The notes under the pieces were generated by a model. The model was given only the letters and a program-made list of their open reading frames with translations. It was not told the origin of the DNA and did no database searches. A stretch of 5,362 nt of DNA from Fidelibacterota bacterium (GTDB lineage Bacteria > Fidelibacterota > Marinisomatia > Marinisomatales > UBA8229), in the NCBI GenBank assembly GCA_003535775.1, contig DPYO01000199.1:1-5362 (forward strand), read 5' to 3'. Positions 1-5,362 of this stretch are shown in pieces (the first letter of the stretch is position 1; each line of letters opens with the position of its first letter). The translations under genes were made by a program, and so were the position numbers.

Positions 1-1
1 T

Positions 2-145
2 GAAGATGGTGATCAGCTCACATTGACCTCTGTTCTTAACTGGAATGGATCAGCGACAATCATGGTAACTGTCGTTGATGGTGCCGGCGGAATAGATTCT
101 GAAAGTTTTGACTTAACAGTAAATCCTGTAAATGATACCCCGGTC
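2..145 (+). repeat. Cadherin/Ig-like tandem repeat, unit 1 (C-terminal half only)
   Basis: This is the C-terminal half of a repeat cut by the window edge. It shows 'DGDQLTLTSV', 'NWNGSATIMVTVVDG' and the closing linker 'VNPVNDTPV'. The same W-(N/H)-G-x-A and 'VNDxPV' landmarks recur in units 3 and 4. It resembles the Big_9/Cadherin_5-type domains of 'tandem-95 repeat' proteins, judged by motif only. Confidence 0.8.
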
Positions 146-2821
146 ATTGATAGCTCAGTTGTATTCACAACACTTGAAGAGATACCTGTGGAGGTTACAC
201 TTGACAGCCTTTATGTTACTGATGTGGATAATTTATACCCCATAGGTTTTACATTAACTGTTTTGGACAGTGGAGATTATTCTGAATTCTATTCTGTTGA
301 TGGCACTACAATCATCCCTGGATCGGATTTCGATGGTACATTGATGGCACCGGTCTATGTAAATGATGGTGAAGAGGAATACAGCCAGAGTAAAATTTTT
401 CTGTTAGCTGTATTTGTAGAGAATACGAATGATGCCCCAATCCTTGGATTTATTGAGAATCAGGAGACAGATGAGGACACACAGCTTACGATTACCTTAT
501 CTGCCAGTGATACTGAAGAAAACGAACTTAATTTCAGTGCATCTATCGATACTGCTGCAGTAACCGTTGCTATTGTAGGTGGTGATTCATTAACCATGAC
601 TCCGGCTGATGACTGGCATGGCACAGCCAGCATTTCTGTGACAGTCAGTGATGGTAGTTTGACTGATTCAGCCACGTTCAGCCTGACAGTCAATCCTGTG
701 AATGATGCCCCAGTACTGGCTGAAATTAGTATCCAGATAACCAATGAGGATACGCCATTGTTACTTACGATAGAAGTAATGAATGTGGATGAAGATGAAT
801 TAACATTCAGTGCTATCTCTGATACAAATGCAGTAGCAGTCCTGATTGAGAGCACATTACTGACACTAATACCATCAGAAAACTGGCATGGCAATGCAAC
901 GATCACTGTGATAGTAAGTGATGGTAGTCTTGCTGATTCAACTTTGTTCAGTTTGAGAGTAAATTCCGTTAACGATATACCTGTAGGTTATATAGAAACT
1001 AGCTATACGGAGACGACCGGTGATAAAATCTTCATTATATCCTATGAAGATACAGAGGGGGATAGCGTATATTTGCAATGTTACTATTCATTGGATTTTG
1101 GAGCGTCCTGGATTGATGCTGCCGTTGATGACTCAATTATTGATACGACAATCTGGTATTCAGAAAATGATATCCCTGGAATTGAAGCGGATTCCATTTT
1201 ATTCAAAGTTATTCCCTTTGATATTGAAGAGGGTGAAAGCGATATAACGGGTTATTTTGCAATTGATAATGACCATTCAACTGCAGAGATTCTTTTGGCC
1301 CCGGCTGAATATTCAGGAGTCGTCACAATTCCTTACCATTTGAGCGATATGGGGAATGATACATTGACTCTTTATTTAGAATATTATCAGGATCAGGAAT
1401 GGAAATCAGCCACCATTCTAGGTGACGAAAATATTGGAGTCACTGAGTATGATGGTTTTATTGAGTGGGACACTCGCTCTGATTTGAATAATCTTGATTC
1501 ATTAGATTTACTTTTTAGGCTGACAGGAGAAGACGAATGGGATTTTGGATTAAGTGATTCTCTGGTTATTCATCTTGATAATGAAGTGGGGCCCCAGCTT
1601 CTCTCAAATCCTCAGACCATTTCCCTGCGTGCTCCAATAGACCTGAAATTCGATTTACCCATAACTGAAGAGCAATTGGATACCCATTTTATCATATTAT
1701 CAAAACATGACACATCTTTGGCTGGGAAACTGTCAGTTGAAAGGCTTGATGATCATAAATTTATCCGTGTTTCCCTGGATTCATTGATGGGCTTTGTTTC
1801 ATTGGATACCATCACTATTACCATTCTCAATTCACTTACGGATACGTTAGGGAAAGGCTTTGATGGTGACGGAGATGGTGATCCTGAATATGGTGATGAA
1901 GATAATGTTACTATCACAGTCGACACCCATCTTCTTGCTGATTTTGATACAACGGGAGTTATTGATTTTGATGATTTGAATAGATTTGTTACTGCCTGGG
2001 GTACAACCGGGGAAAATAGAGATTATTCATATGAACTGGGACCTGCTACCGGCACGGTACCCCACCTGATACCTACGTATGACAATACATTTAATATTGA
2101 AGACCTTGTTTCTTTCTTGAGAATGTGGAACTGGTCAGACGCAACTGCCCTCCCCAGATTGGCAGGTGCTCCATTTTCCGGAAAACAACTGGACGTTTCA
2201 TTTGAGTCCGATAAACTGAGAATGGAAATTCCTGATTATGATGTGGGTATTTCCGGGATTTATGTTCAGGTACAAAGCAGGGATGGCCTCTGGATAGATA
2301 TTTCCGATGAACTCAGTAATCTGTTCAGCATATCATTGAACAGGGCATGGGAAGGCCTGAACATACAGGAATGGAATATGGGACTGACAAATACGAACAG
2401 CAATTTCAATTCGATTGTGCTAGGTCAAATAGATGCTTCCCAAGAGGATAATCATGAATTTATTGTCATGTATGAGATAATTGGCCTGGATGGAAGTGTT
2501 CTCAGCAGCGGTACAAAAACAATACACTATATTCCTGTTCCTGGGGAGTTTGCTCTTCATCAGAACTATCCCAATCCCTTTAATCCTGTTACCACCATTA
2601 ATTATGACCTTGCAAAAGACGGCCATGTATCAATTGTCGTATATGATTTATTAGGCAGGGAGATAAAAACACTGGTTAACGAGGTACAGAATGCAGGATA
2701 TGATTCTATCAGATGGGACGGAACTGACAATCTTGGAAAAACCCTGGCATCAGGTATGTATTTTTATCAGATGTATACGGGAGATTTTATCCTGGTAAGG
2801 AAAATGGTGCTGTTGAAGTAA
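2..2821 (+). CDS. Large modular T9SS-sorted surface/secreted protein with tandem cadherin/Ig-like repeats and a dockerin-like module (5' partial)
   Basis: The frame is open from base 2 to the TAA at 2819-2821. The codons before the TTG at 23 (E-D-G-D-Q-L-T) continue a repeat unit, so that TTG is internal and the true start, with its signal peptide, lies upstream. Residues below are numbered from base 23 (932 aa). In order: a partial repeat (to 41), repeats at 42-140, 141-232 and 233-321, two related Ig-like modules (322-417, 419-522), a Big_5-like module (523-635), a dockerin-like EF-hand pair (about 639-705), an unassigned beta-rich region (706-836) and a T9SS sorting domain (837-932). The chain is rich in Asp, Glu, Ser and Thr and has a single Cys, in a 'LQCYY' context, as expected for an extracellular calcium-stabilised protein. 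No catalytic domain is visible. A role in adhesion or as a surface scaffold is inferred; a catalytic domain could still lie upstream. The T9SS routing is well supported, while the binding partner is unknown. Confidence 0.93.
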   Translation, partial: EDGDQLTLTSVLNWNGSATIMVTVVDGAGGIDSESFDLTVNPVNDTPVIDSSVVFTTLEEIPVEVTLDSLYVTDVDNLYPIGFTLTVLDSGDYSEFYSVDGTTIIPGSDFDGTLMAPVYVNDGEEEYSQSKIFLLAVFVENTNDAPILGFIENQETDEDTQLTITLSASDTEENELNFSASIDTAAVTVAIVGGDSLTMTPADDWHGTASISVTVSDGSLTDSATFSLTVNPVNDAPVLAEISIQITNEDTPLLLTIEVMNVDEDELTFSAISDTNAVAVLIESTLLTLIPSENWHGNATITVIVSDGSLADSTLFSLRVNSVNDIPVGYIETSYTETTGDKIFIISYEDTEGDSVYLQCYYSLDFGASWIDAAVDDSIIDTTIWYSENDIPGIEADSILFKVIPFDIEEGESDITGYFAIDNDHSTAEILLAPAEYSGVVTIPYHLSDMGNDTLTLYLEYYQDQEWKSATILGDENIGVTEYDGFIEWDTRSDLNNLDSLDLLFRLTGEDEWDFGLSDSLVIHLDNEVGPQLLSNPQTISLRAPIDLKFDLPITEEQLDTHFIILSKHDTSLAGKLSVERLDDHKFIRVSLDSLMGFVSLDTITITILNSLTDTLGKGFDGDGDGDPEYGDEDNVTITVDTHLLADFDTTGVIDFDDLNRFVTAWGTTGENRDYSYELGPATGTVPHLIPTYDNTFNIEDLVSFLRMWNWSDATALPRLAGAPFSGKQLDVSFESDKLRMEIPDYDVGISGIYVQVQSRDGLWIDISDELSNLFSISLNRAWEGLNIQEWNMGLTNTNSNFNSIVLGQIDASQEDNHEFIVMYEIIGLDGSVLSSGTKTIHYIPVPGEFALHQNYPNPFNPVTTINYDLAKDGHVSIVVYDLLGREIKTLVNEVQNAGYDSIRWDGTDNLGKTLASGMYFYQMYTGDFILVRKMVLLK
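146..442 (+). repeat. Cadherin/Ig-like tandem repeat, unit 2 (distinct subtype)
   Basis: About 99 residues, running from after 'NDTPV' to 'NTNDAPIL'. It differs from its neighbours: it has 'VTDVDNLYP', 'FTLTVLDSGDY' and 'DFDGTLMAPVYVNDG' in place of the W-H-G core. The 'VxDxDN(x)YP' and 'DFxGTLxxPVxVNDG' pattern is a recognised second repeat subtype in long FCB surface proteins. It also has a short acidic stretch, 'DGEEEYSQ', where the usual subtype reads 'DGTDDS'. Confidence 0.75.
443..718 (+). repeat. Cadherin/Ig-like tandem repeat, unit 3
   Basis: A complete unit of 92 residues. It opens with 'ENQETDEDTQLTITLSASD', has 'DDWHGTASISVTVSDGSL' in its second half and closes with 'VNPVNDAPVL'. 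It aligns along its length with unit 4 and, in its second half, with unit 1. The Asp-rich 'DEDT' and 'NDAP' ends are the positions where such tandem domains usually bind calcium at domain junctions; the calcium binding is inferred. Confidence 0.85.
719..985 (+). repeat. Cadherin/Ig-like tandem repeat, unit 4
   Basis: A complete unit of about 89 residues. It contains 'TNEDTPLLLTI', 'NVDEDELTFSA', 'ENWHGNATITVIVSDGSL' and a diverged closing linker 'VNSVNDIPVG'. It is clearly homologous to unit 3 in protein and recognisably so in DNA, around the 'actggcatggca' and 'gtgatggtagt' stretches, but it is not a recent duplicate because synonymous and replacement differences are spread throughout. Confidence 0.82.
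986..1588 (+). repeat. Two tandem, diverged Ig-like modules ending in 'DN'
   Basis: Residues 322-417 and 419-522 align with each other. Each has a Gly-led strand ('TGDKIFIISYED', 'SGVVTIPYHLSD'), then 'GDSVYL'/'NDTLTL', a Y-Y pair, a W-x-x-A strand, an 'IWYSENDIPG'/'IEWDTRSDLNN' turn, and a closing 'YFAIDN' or 'VIHLDN'. The architecture is a beta-sandwich of about 95-105 residues per copy, unlike the cadherin-like repeats before it. They are probably FN3/Ig-like spacers; I assign no precise family. The homology between the two copies is a by-eye judgement. Confidence 0.6.
1589..1927 (+). other. Big_5/SbsA Ig-like module with Asp/Gly-rich loop
   Basis: Residues 523-635 start 'GPQLLSNPQTISLRAPIDLKF' and end with 'ITILNSLTDTLG', then 'FDGDGDGDPEYGDEDN' and 'VTITVD'. 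The plan of a threshold strand, a long beta region and a 'LTDTLGxGxDGDGDGD' tail fits Big_5-type bacterial Ig domains. The alternating Asp/Gly run at residues 614-620 (about 1862-1882) is a likely calcium-binding loop. The family assignment rests on pattern resemblance. Confidence 0.5.
1937..2137 (+). other. Dockerin-like EF-hand pair
   Basis: The first motif has a canonical EF-hand loop at residues 640-651: Asp640 (position 1), Asp642 (3), Thr644 (5), Gly645 (6), Asp648 (9) and Asp651 (12), followed by a helix 'LNRFVTAW'. A linker with 'YELGPATG' leads to a second, degenerate motif ending 'FNIEDLVSFLRMWNW'. This keeps Asp687 (5), Asn691 (9) and Asp694 (12) but has Ile and Thr at positions 1 and 3. 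Two such motifs separated by about 40 residues give the layout of a type I dockerin-like module. The first loop should bind calcium and the second may not. Whether it docks to a cohesin cannot be told from here. Confidence 0.65.
2138..2530 (+). other. Unassigned beta-rich region between dockerin-like module and sorting domain
   Basis: About 131 residues (706-836) that I cannot assign. The region alternates hydrophobic and polar residues, as a beta-sandwich would ('KLRMEIPDYDVGISGIYVQV', 'HEFIVMYEIIGLDG', 'TKTIHYIP'). It has no Cys and no visible catalytic motif. Its position beside a dockerin-like module makes a cohesin-like fold possible, but the similarity is not strong enough to call. Confidence 0.35.
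2531..2818 (+). other. T9SS type A C-terminal sorting domain
   Basis: Residues 837-932 contain 'FALHQNYPNPFNPVTTINYD', a FlgD-like Ig core ('VYDLLGREIKTLV', 'AGYDSIRWDG', 'LASGMYFYQM') and the terminal basic 'RKMVLLK'. This is the standard type A sorting signal of FCB bacteria. It directs the protein across the outer membrane through the Por/T9SS machinery and is normally cleaved on export. It ends exactly at the stop codon, so the C-terminus is intact. Confidence 0.95.
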
Positions 2822-2840
2822 GGATCCATCAGGATATAAC
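2811..2840 (+). promoter_or_regulatory. Candidate sigma70-like promoter for the TolC/adaptor genes
   Basis: TTGAAG at 2813-2818 and TATAAC at 2835-2840 are separated by 16 bases. The matches to TTGACA and TATAAT are 4/6 and 5/6. The -35 element lies in the last two sense codons of the upstream gene. Initiation would fall near 2847, about 22 bases before the ATG at 2869. In AT-rich DNA such matches occur by chance, and FCB bacteria often use other promoter consensus sequences, so this is tentative. Confidence 0.25.
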
Positions 2841-2868
2841 AGCCGTCTGGAATAAATAAAAATTGAAT

Positions 2869-2964
2869 ATGAAACTTTTATTGGTACAAATGCGCCTGAG
2901 AAAAATTAATATGATAAATATAGTCATTGTTACCGGGTTACTGCTCTCCAAAATTATCGCTCAA
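2869..2964 (+). other. Signal peptide of the TolC-family protein
   Basis: Residues 1-32 comprise a leading 'MKLLLVQ', a basic 'MRLRK', a hydrophobic stretch and 'SKIIAQ' before the mature start 'GGYSLDDCVQ'. The seven residues before 'MRLRK' are unusual for a signal peptide and suggest that the ATG at 2890 may be the true start. Cleavage after Gln32 is predicted from the Ala-x pattern and from where the OEP fold begins. Confidence 0.6.
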
Positions 2965-4179
2965 GGGGGATATTCCCTGGACGATTGTGTGCAGATAACA
3001 CTTGAAGGAAAGAAAACTTTGTTATCAGCGGAATTGGAGGTACAATCAGCGGGGAAAGGTGTTACAGGCTCTTACAGCAGTTTATTACCATACCTCAGTG
3101 CGACGATGGGCTCAGGTAGGACTCATACATCTTTTCTGGACCATAGTAGCACCATGTCCGCAGGTTTATCCCTCAACCAGACACTTTATAGCGGCGGCCG
3201 TTCCCTGAACCAGGTGAAACAGGCAAAGGTTAATTTGGAAGTGGCCCAACTTAATCAAAGATCTACGCGGATCCAGGTTATCCTGAACGTGATCAAATCC
3301 TACTATGGGCTTCTCCAGGCCCAGGAATTGTTGGACGTGGCACAAAAAAACCTGAACCTGTCCAATGAACAGGTTGCCCTGGTAGAAAAACAGTATGACC
3401 TTGGCCTGGTTAATCGTACGGATCTTTTAAAGGCGAAGGTTGCCAAAGGGCACGCAAAAGTGGACGTACTGAACAGAAAAGCAACTCTGGAAAATACGCG
3501 AAGAATGCTGTTCAATGACATGGGATTACAAGATTTTGGACAACCGATAACCGCAGCGGAAGAAAAATGGGCTGGAGCTGCCGTTCCAACAAGTGCAGAG
3601 GCAGTTGAATTGTTAAAAACACAAAACCCCAGTCTGATCGTTGCCCAGGCTAGGGTTCGGCTTGGGGACTTGTCCTATAGACAGGCAAAAGGACTCCGCC
3701 TACCATCCCTAGGTGCATCTCTGAACTACTCCGCAAATGGTGAAGCCACTAAAGAATTAATGGCTTCCTTGAAAGATGACTGGACTCTTGGCATGAATCT
3801 GTCCTTGAGTGTTCCGCTTTATTCAGGCAACAGCCTTTCGACGCAGCAACAGCAGGCTAAATTGTCCAGACAAAAGTCCGAGTACGATTACCTTACTTTG
3901 TTGAATGATCTCCGGGTTCAGGTGGAACTGATGCGGGAAGGATTGAAAAACTATGCTGAGATTATTCCCATTTATGAAACAGTAGTGGCCTCAGCCAAAG
4001 AAGATTTGAAATTAGTCCAGGAACGATATAGATTGGGAGCTGCGACGATCCTGGAGGTACTGGATGCCCAGGTATCATTGATCCGGTCCAATTCAATATT
4101 GATCAATACCATTCATGAGGCTCGCACCCAGGAGGCAAACCTGAGAGCAACATTGGGTACCTTGGATAAAGAATATTAA
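2869..4179 (+). CDS. TolC-family outer-membrane efflux protein
   Basis: A complete 436-residue protein from the ATG at 2869, normal for the TolC/OEP family. It should form a trimeric beta-barrel plus alpha-tunnel, the exit duct of a tripartite exporter. The N-terminus is a signal peptide with a basic 'MRLRK' part, a hydrophobic core 'INIVIVTGLLL' and likely cleavage after Gln32. Two homologous OEP halves follow. Each has a barrel strand with a small-residue turn ('SLNQTLYSGG' 101-110, 'SLSVPLYSGN' 312-321) and a long helical pair whose tip carries the family signature ('QYDLGLVNRTDLLKAKV' 175-191, 'RYRLGAATILEVLDAQVSL' 386-404). Cys38 follows the predicted cleavage site but there is no lipobox, so no lipid anchor is expected. 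The start is uncertain: in-frame TTG 2863, ATG 2890 and ATG 2911 also exist, none with a good Shine-Dalgarno. ATG 2890 would give a more conventional signal peptide. The adaptor gene follows after 20 bases. Confidence 0.93.
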   Translation: MKLLLVQMRLRKINMINIVIVTGLLLSKIIAQGGYSLDDCVQITLEGKKTLLSAELEVQSAGKGVTGSYSSLLPYLSATMGSGRTHTSFLDHSSTMSAGLSLNQTLYSGGRSLNQVKQAKVNLEVAQLNQRSTRIQVILNVIKSYYGLLQAQELLDVAQKNLNLSNEQVALVEKQYDLGLVNRTDLLKAKVAKGHAKVDVLNRKATLENTRRMLFNDMGLQDFGQPITAAEEKWAGAAVPTSAEAVELLKTQNPSLIVAQARVRLGDLSYRQAKGLRLPSLGASLNYSANGEATKELMASLKDDWTLGMNLSLSVPLYSGNSLSTQQQQAKLSRQKSEYDYLTLLNDLRVQVELMREGLKNYAEIIPIYETVVASAKEDLKLVQERYRLGAATILEVLDAQVSLIRSNSILINTIHEARTQEANLRATLGTLDKEY

Positions 4180-4199
4180 ATAAAAGAGAATTAAAAATC
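4180..4199 (+). promoter_or_regulatory. Short operon gap with weak purine-rich RBS candidate
   Basis: Only 20 bases separate the TolC-family stop from the adaptor ATG. The purine run 'aaaagagaa' (4182-4190) ends 9 bases before the ATG and is the only ribosome-binding candidate, with a weak match to AGGAGG. There is no hairpin or T-run, which supports co-transcription of the two genes. Confidence 0.4.
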
Positions 4200-5362
4200 A
4201 TGATCAAAATATTAAAAAAGAAAAAAGTATGGATTCCTTTGTTAATCCTAATCCTAGGTATCACAGGTTATTTCATAACGGTTGCAAATTCTGATGAAGA
4301 CATATTTGTGGATGCGGAGTTAGTAGAATTACGCGATATTATTCATAAAGTGAATGCCAGCGGAAAAATTCAGCCGGAAGAAGAAGTGCAAATTACCTCC
4401 ACAATTACCGGGTGGATTACAGAGATCACAGTTATGGAAGGTGATACTGTTAAACCAGGCCAGCATCTGATTAGTATAGATGAAAAACAAATTCGTCCCC
4501 GCTACAATAATGCGCTATCACAGGTCAAATCGTCAGAAGCCAACCTTAGCAAGGTTAAATCTCAGATGGATCGAACCAAATCCCTTTTTTCTCAGGACTT
4601 GATTTCCAAGCAGGAACTGGAACAGATCGAAGCATCCTACCAGATAGCGTTGAGTCAGTCAGAACAGTCCAATGCAAATTTATTATCTGCAGAAGATGAA
4701 CTTTCGAAGACACGGTTAACGGCACCTAAATATGGTATTGTTACCAGCTTAACGAAAGAAGAAGGTGAAATGGCCGTAGGCGGTATGTTCAATCCTGGAG
4801 TACTCATGACTGTTGCCGATCTAAGCAGAATGGAAGTTGAGGTAGATGTAAATGAGAATGATGTGGTCAATATTGAAATTGGTGATACATCTGAGATTGA
4901 AATTGATGCATATCCGGATACGATATTTTACGGGGTTGTCAGTGAGATAGCCCACACCGCACAATCGTTAAATATGGGTGGTCAGCAGCAGGTTACAAAT
5001 TTTAAGGTGAAAGTAAAGATGTTATCCGTTCCAGATAAAATAAGGCCTGGCATGAGCAGTACTGTAAATATTATTTCTGAAACGATCAGGAATGCATTAT
5101 CAATTCCAATACAATCCCTCACATCAAGGCCGGAAAATTATAGTGAATTTAAAGTTAACAAAAAGGACCAAAAGAAAAATCGGTGGGAAAAAGATGACGA
5201 AAAAGATGAGAACTTCTTAACTAAAAAGAATCCCATCGATGTTGTATTTGTCTTAGAAGATGAATTTGACGGAGAGACAGCTCCTGAAGGTAAAAAATAC
5301 GCTTTGGTAAGGCCTATTGATGTTGATATATCCAGCGAGAACCATTATGCTGTCAAATCAGG
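4200..5362 (+). CDS. Periplasmic adaptor subunit (MacA/AcrA-like membrane fusion protein), 3' partial
   Basis: The frame is open from the ATG at 4200 to the window edge: 387 codons with no stop. The protein bridges an inner-membrane pump and the TolC-like channel. Residues 1-9 are basic ('KILKKKK') and 10-27 form a single membrane anchor, so it is an anchored, not lipidated, adaptor. It continues with the first lipoyl half ('SGKIQPEEEVQI', 'GWITEITVMEGDTVKPGQ', 54-97), an alpha-hairpin (about 98-170), the second lipoyl half ('LTAPKYGIVTSL', 'EGEMAVGG', 173-206), a beta-barrel domain (about 211-293, with 'IRPGMSSTVNI') and the start of the membrane-proximal domain ('ALSIPIQSL', 299-307). A highly charged insertion (311-345) interrupts the latter. 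Such adaptors usually end near 400-450 residues, so only a short tail is missing. The moderate hairpin and the lack of long HlyD-type helices favour an ABC (MacB-like) or RND partner over a type I secretion system. The partner lies outside the window. Confidence 0.93.
   Translation, partial: MIKILKKKKVWIPLLILILGITGYFITVANSDEDIFVDAELVELRDIIHKVNASGKIQPEEEVQITSTITGWITEITVMEGDTVKPGQHLISIDEKQIRPRYNNALSQVKSSEANLSKVKSQMDRTKSLFSQDLISKQELEQIEASYQIALSQSEQSNANLLSAEDELSKTRLTAPKYGIVTSLTKEEGEMAVGGMFNPGVLMTVADLSRMEVEVDVNENDVVNIEIGDTSEIEIDAYPDTIFYGVVSEIAHTAQSLNMGGQQQVTNFKVKVKMLSVPDKIRPGMSSTVNIISETIRNALSIPIQSLTSRPENYSEFKVNKKDQKKNRWEKDDEKDENFLTKKNPIDVVFVLEDEFDGETAPEGKKYALVRPIDVDISSENHYAVKS
4491..4709 (+). other. 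Adaptor alpha-hairpin with TolC-docking RLS motif
   Basis: Residues 98-170 form two amphipathic helices around a tip. The tip carries Arg125, Leu129 and Ser136, spaced R-x3-L-x6-S ('RTKSLFSQDLIS'). The same spacing is known as the RLS motif in TolC-dependent adaptors such as AcrA and MacA, where it contacts the channel tip. This supports pairing with the TolC-family protein encoded just upstream. Confidence 0.75.
5130..5234 (+). other. Highly charged insertion in the adaptor membrane-proximal domain
   Basis: Residues 311-345 follow the beta-strand 'LSIPIQSLTSR' and precede 'IDVVFVLED'. In this stretch 19 of 34 residues (312-345) are Asp, Glu, Lys or Arg, including 'WEKDDEKDEN'. It lies where AcrA/MacA proteins have a short turn, so it is probably a flexible loop near the inner membrane. 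Similar charged loops occur in adaptors of FCB bacteria, from memory. Confidence 0.6.

Noticed and set aside
23..25. TTG at 23 as the start of the surface-protein gene
   Set aside because: In-frame codons before it encode 'EDGDQLT', the expected earlier part of the same repeat unit, and no signal peptide follows the TTG.
460..906. 148-codon open frame on the minus strand inside the repeat array
   Set aside because: It lies wholly opposite a repeat-protein frame with clear homologous units. Its product is low-complexity Ser/Val-rich, as expected of the antisense of Asp/Thr-rich repeats. It shows no domain or ribosome-binding site.
2..985. Type I secretion (RTX-like) adhesin interpretation
   Set aside because: There are no nonapeptide GGxGxDxUx repeats, and the C-terminus is an unmistakable T9SS sorting domain.
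1020..1247. 75-codon + strand frame overlapping the surface-protein gene
   Set aside because: It is an out-of-frame shadow of the Ig-like module in the main frame, with no recognisable motif.
2420..2626. 68-codon minus-strand frame over the T9SS sorting domain
   Set aside because: The opposite strand encodes the highly recognisable 'NYPNPFNP' sorting domain, so this frame is coincidental.
2822..2868. Possible terminator in the gap before the TolC-family gene
   Set aside because: The only inverted repeat is a four-base 'atcc'/'ggat' pair around 2825-2834 with no following T-run, which is too weak to terminate transcription.
3002..3521. Short frames on both strands (3002-3208 +, 3303-3521 -) inside the TolC-family gene
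   Set aside because: Both overlap conserved TolC-family coding sequence and have no domain, signal or start-site support.
4655..4870. 71-codon minus-strand frame
   Set aside because: It is antisense to the second lipoyl half and barrel domain of the adaptor, whose + strand frame is open for 387 codons.

Overview
The window is AT-leaning bacterial DNA with three genes head to tail on the + strand, packed almost without gaps. Two genes run off the window edges. The last roughly 90 residues of the first protein are a type IX secretion (T9SS) sorting domain, with the 'NYPNPFNP' motif, a FlgD-like fold and a terminal 'KMVLLK'. This combination is typical of the FCB superphylum outside classical Bacteroidetes, such as Marinimicrobia (Neomarinimicrobiota), Ignavibacteriota, Calditrichota and KSB1-like lineages. 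The lineage is inferred from motif style only; there is no rRNA or other marker here.

Layout. (1) Bases 1-2821: the C-terminal 940 or so residues of a large, very acidic, modular cell-surface or secreted protein whose true start lies upstream. From N to C it has four cadherin/Ig-like tandem repeats joined by 'NDAPV'-type linkers, two related Ig-like modules ending in 'DN', a Big_5-like module with an Asp/Gly-rich stretch, a dockerin-like EF-hand pair, an unassigned beta-rich region and the T9SS sorting domain. (2) Bases 2869-4179: a complete TolC-family outer-membrane efflux protein with a signal peptide. (3) Bases 4200-5362: a periplasmic adaptor (membrane fusion protein, MacA/AcrA-like), complete at its N-terminus and cut by the right edge.

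The TolC-like gene and the adaptor are 20 bases apart and very probably form one operon. They would supply the outer-membrane channel and periplasmic adaptor of a tripartite exporter. The inner-membrane pump (a MacB-type ABC transporter or an RND pump) is expected just beyond base 5362. The upstream surface protein carries its own T9SS signal, so it is more likely a neighbour than a substrate of this exporter. A weak sigma70-like promoter candidate spans the end of the first gene, so the exporter genes may be transcribed separately.

I see no RNA genes, mobile elements, CRISPR arrays or convincing terminators. No gene-free stretch exceeds 50 bases. I did not find a clearly novel system. The most interesting points are the dockerin-like module in a T9SS-sorted surface protein, the mixture of repeat types in that protein, and the charged insertion in the adaptor.
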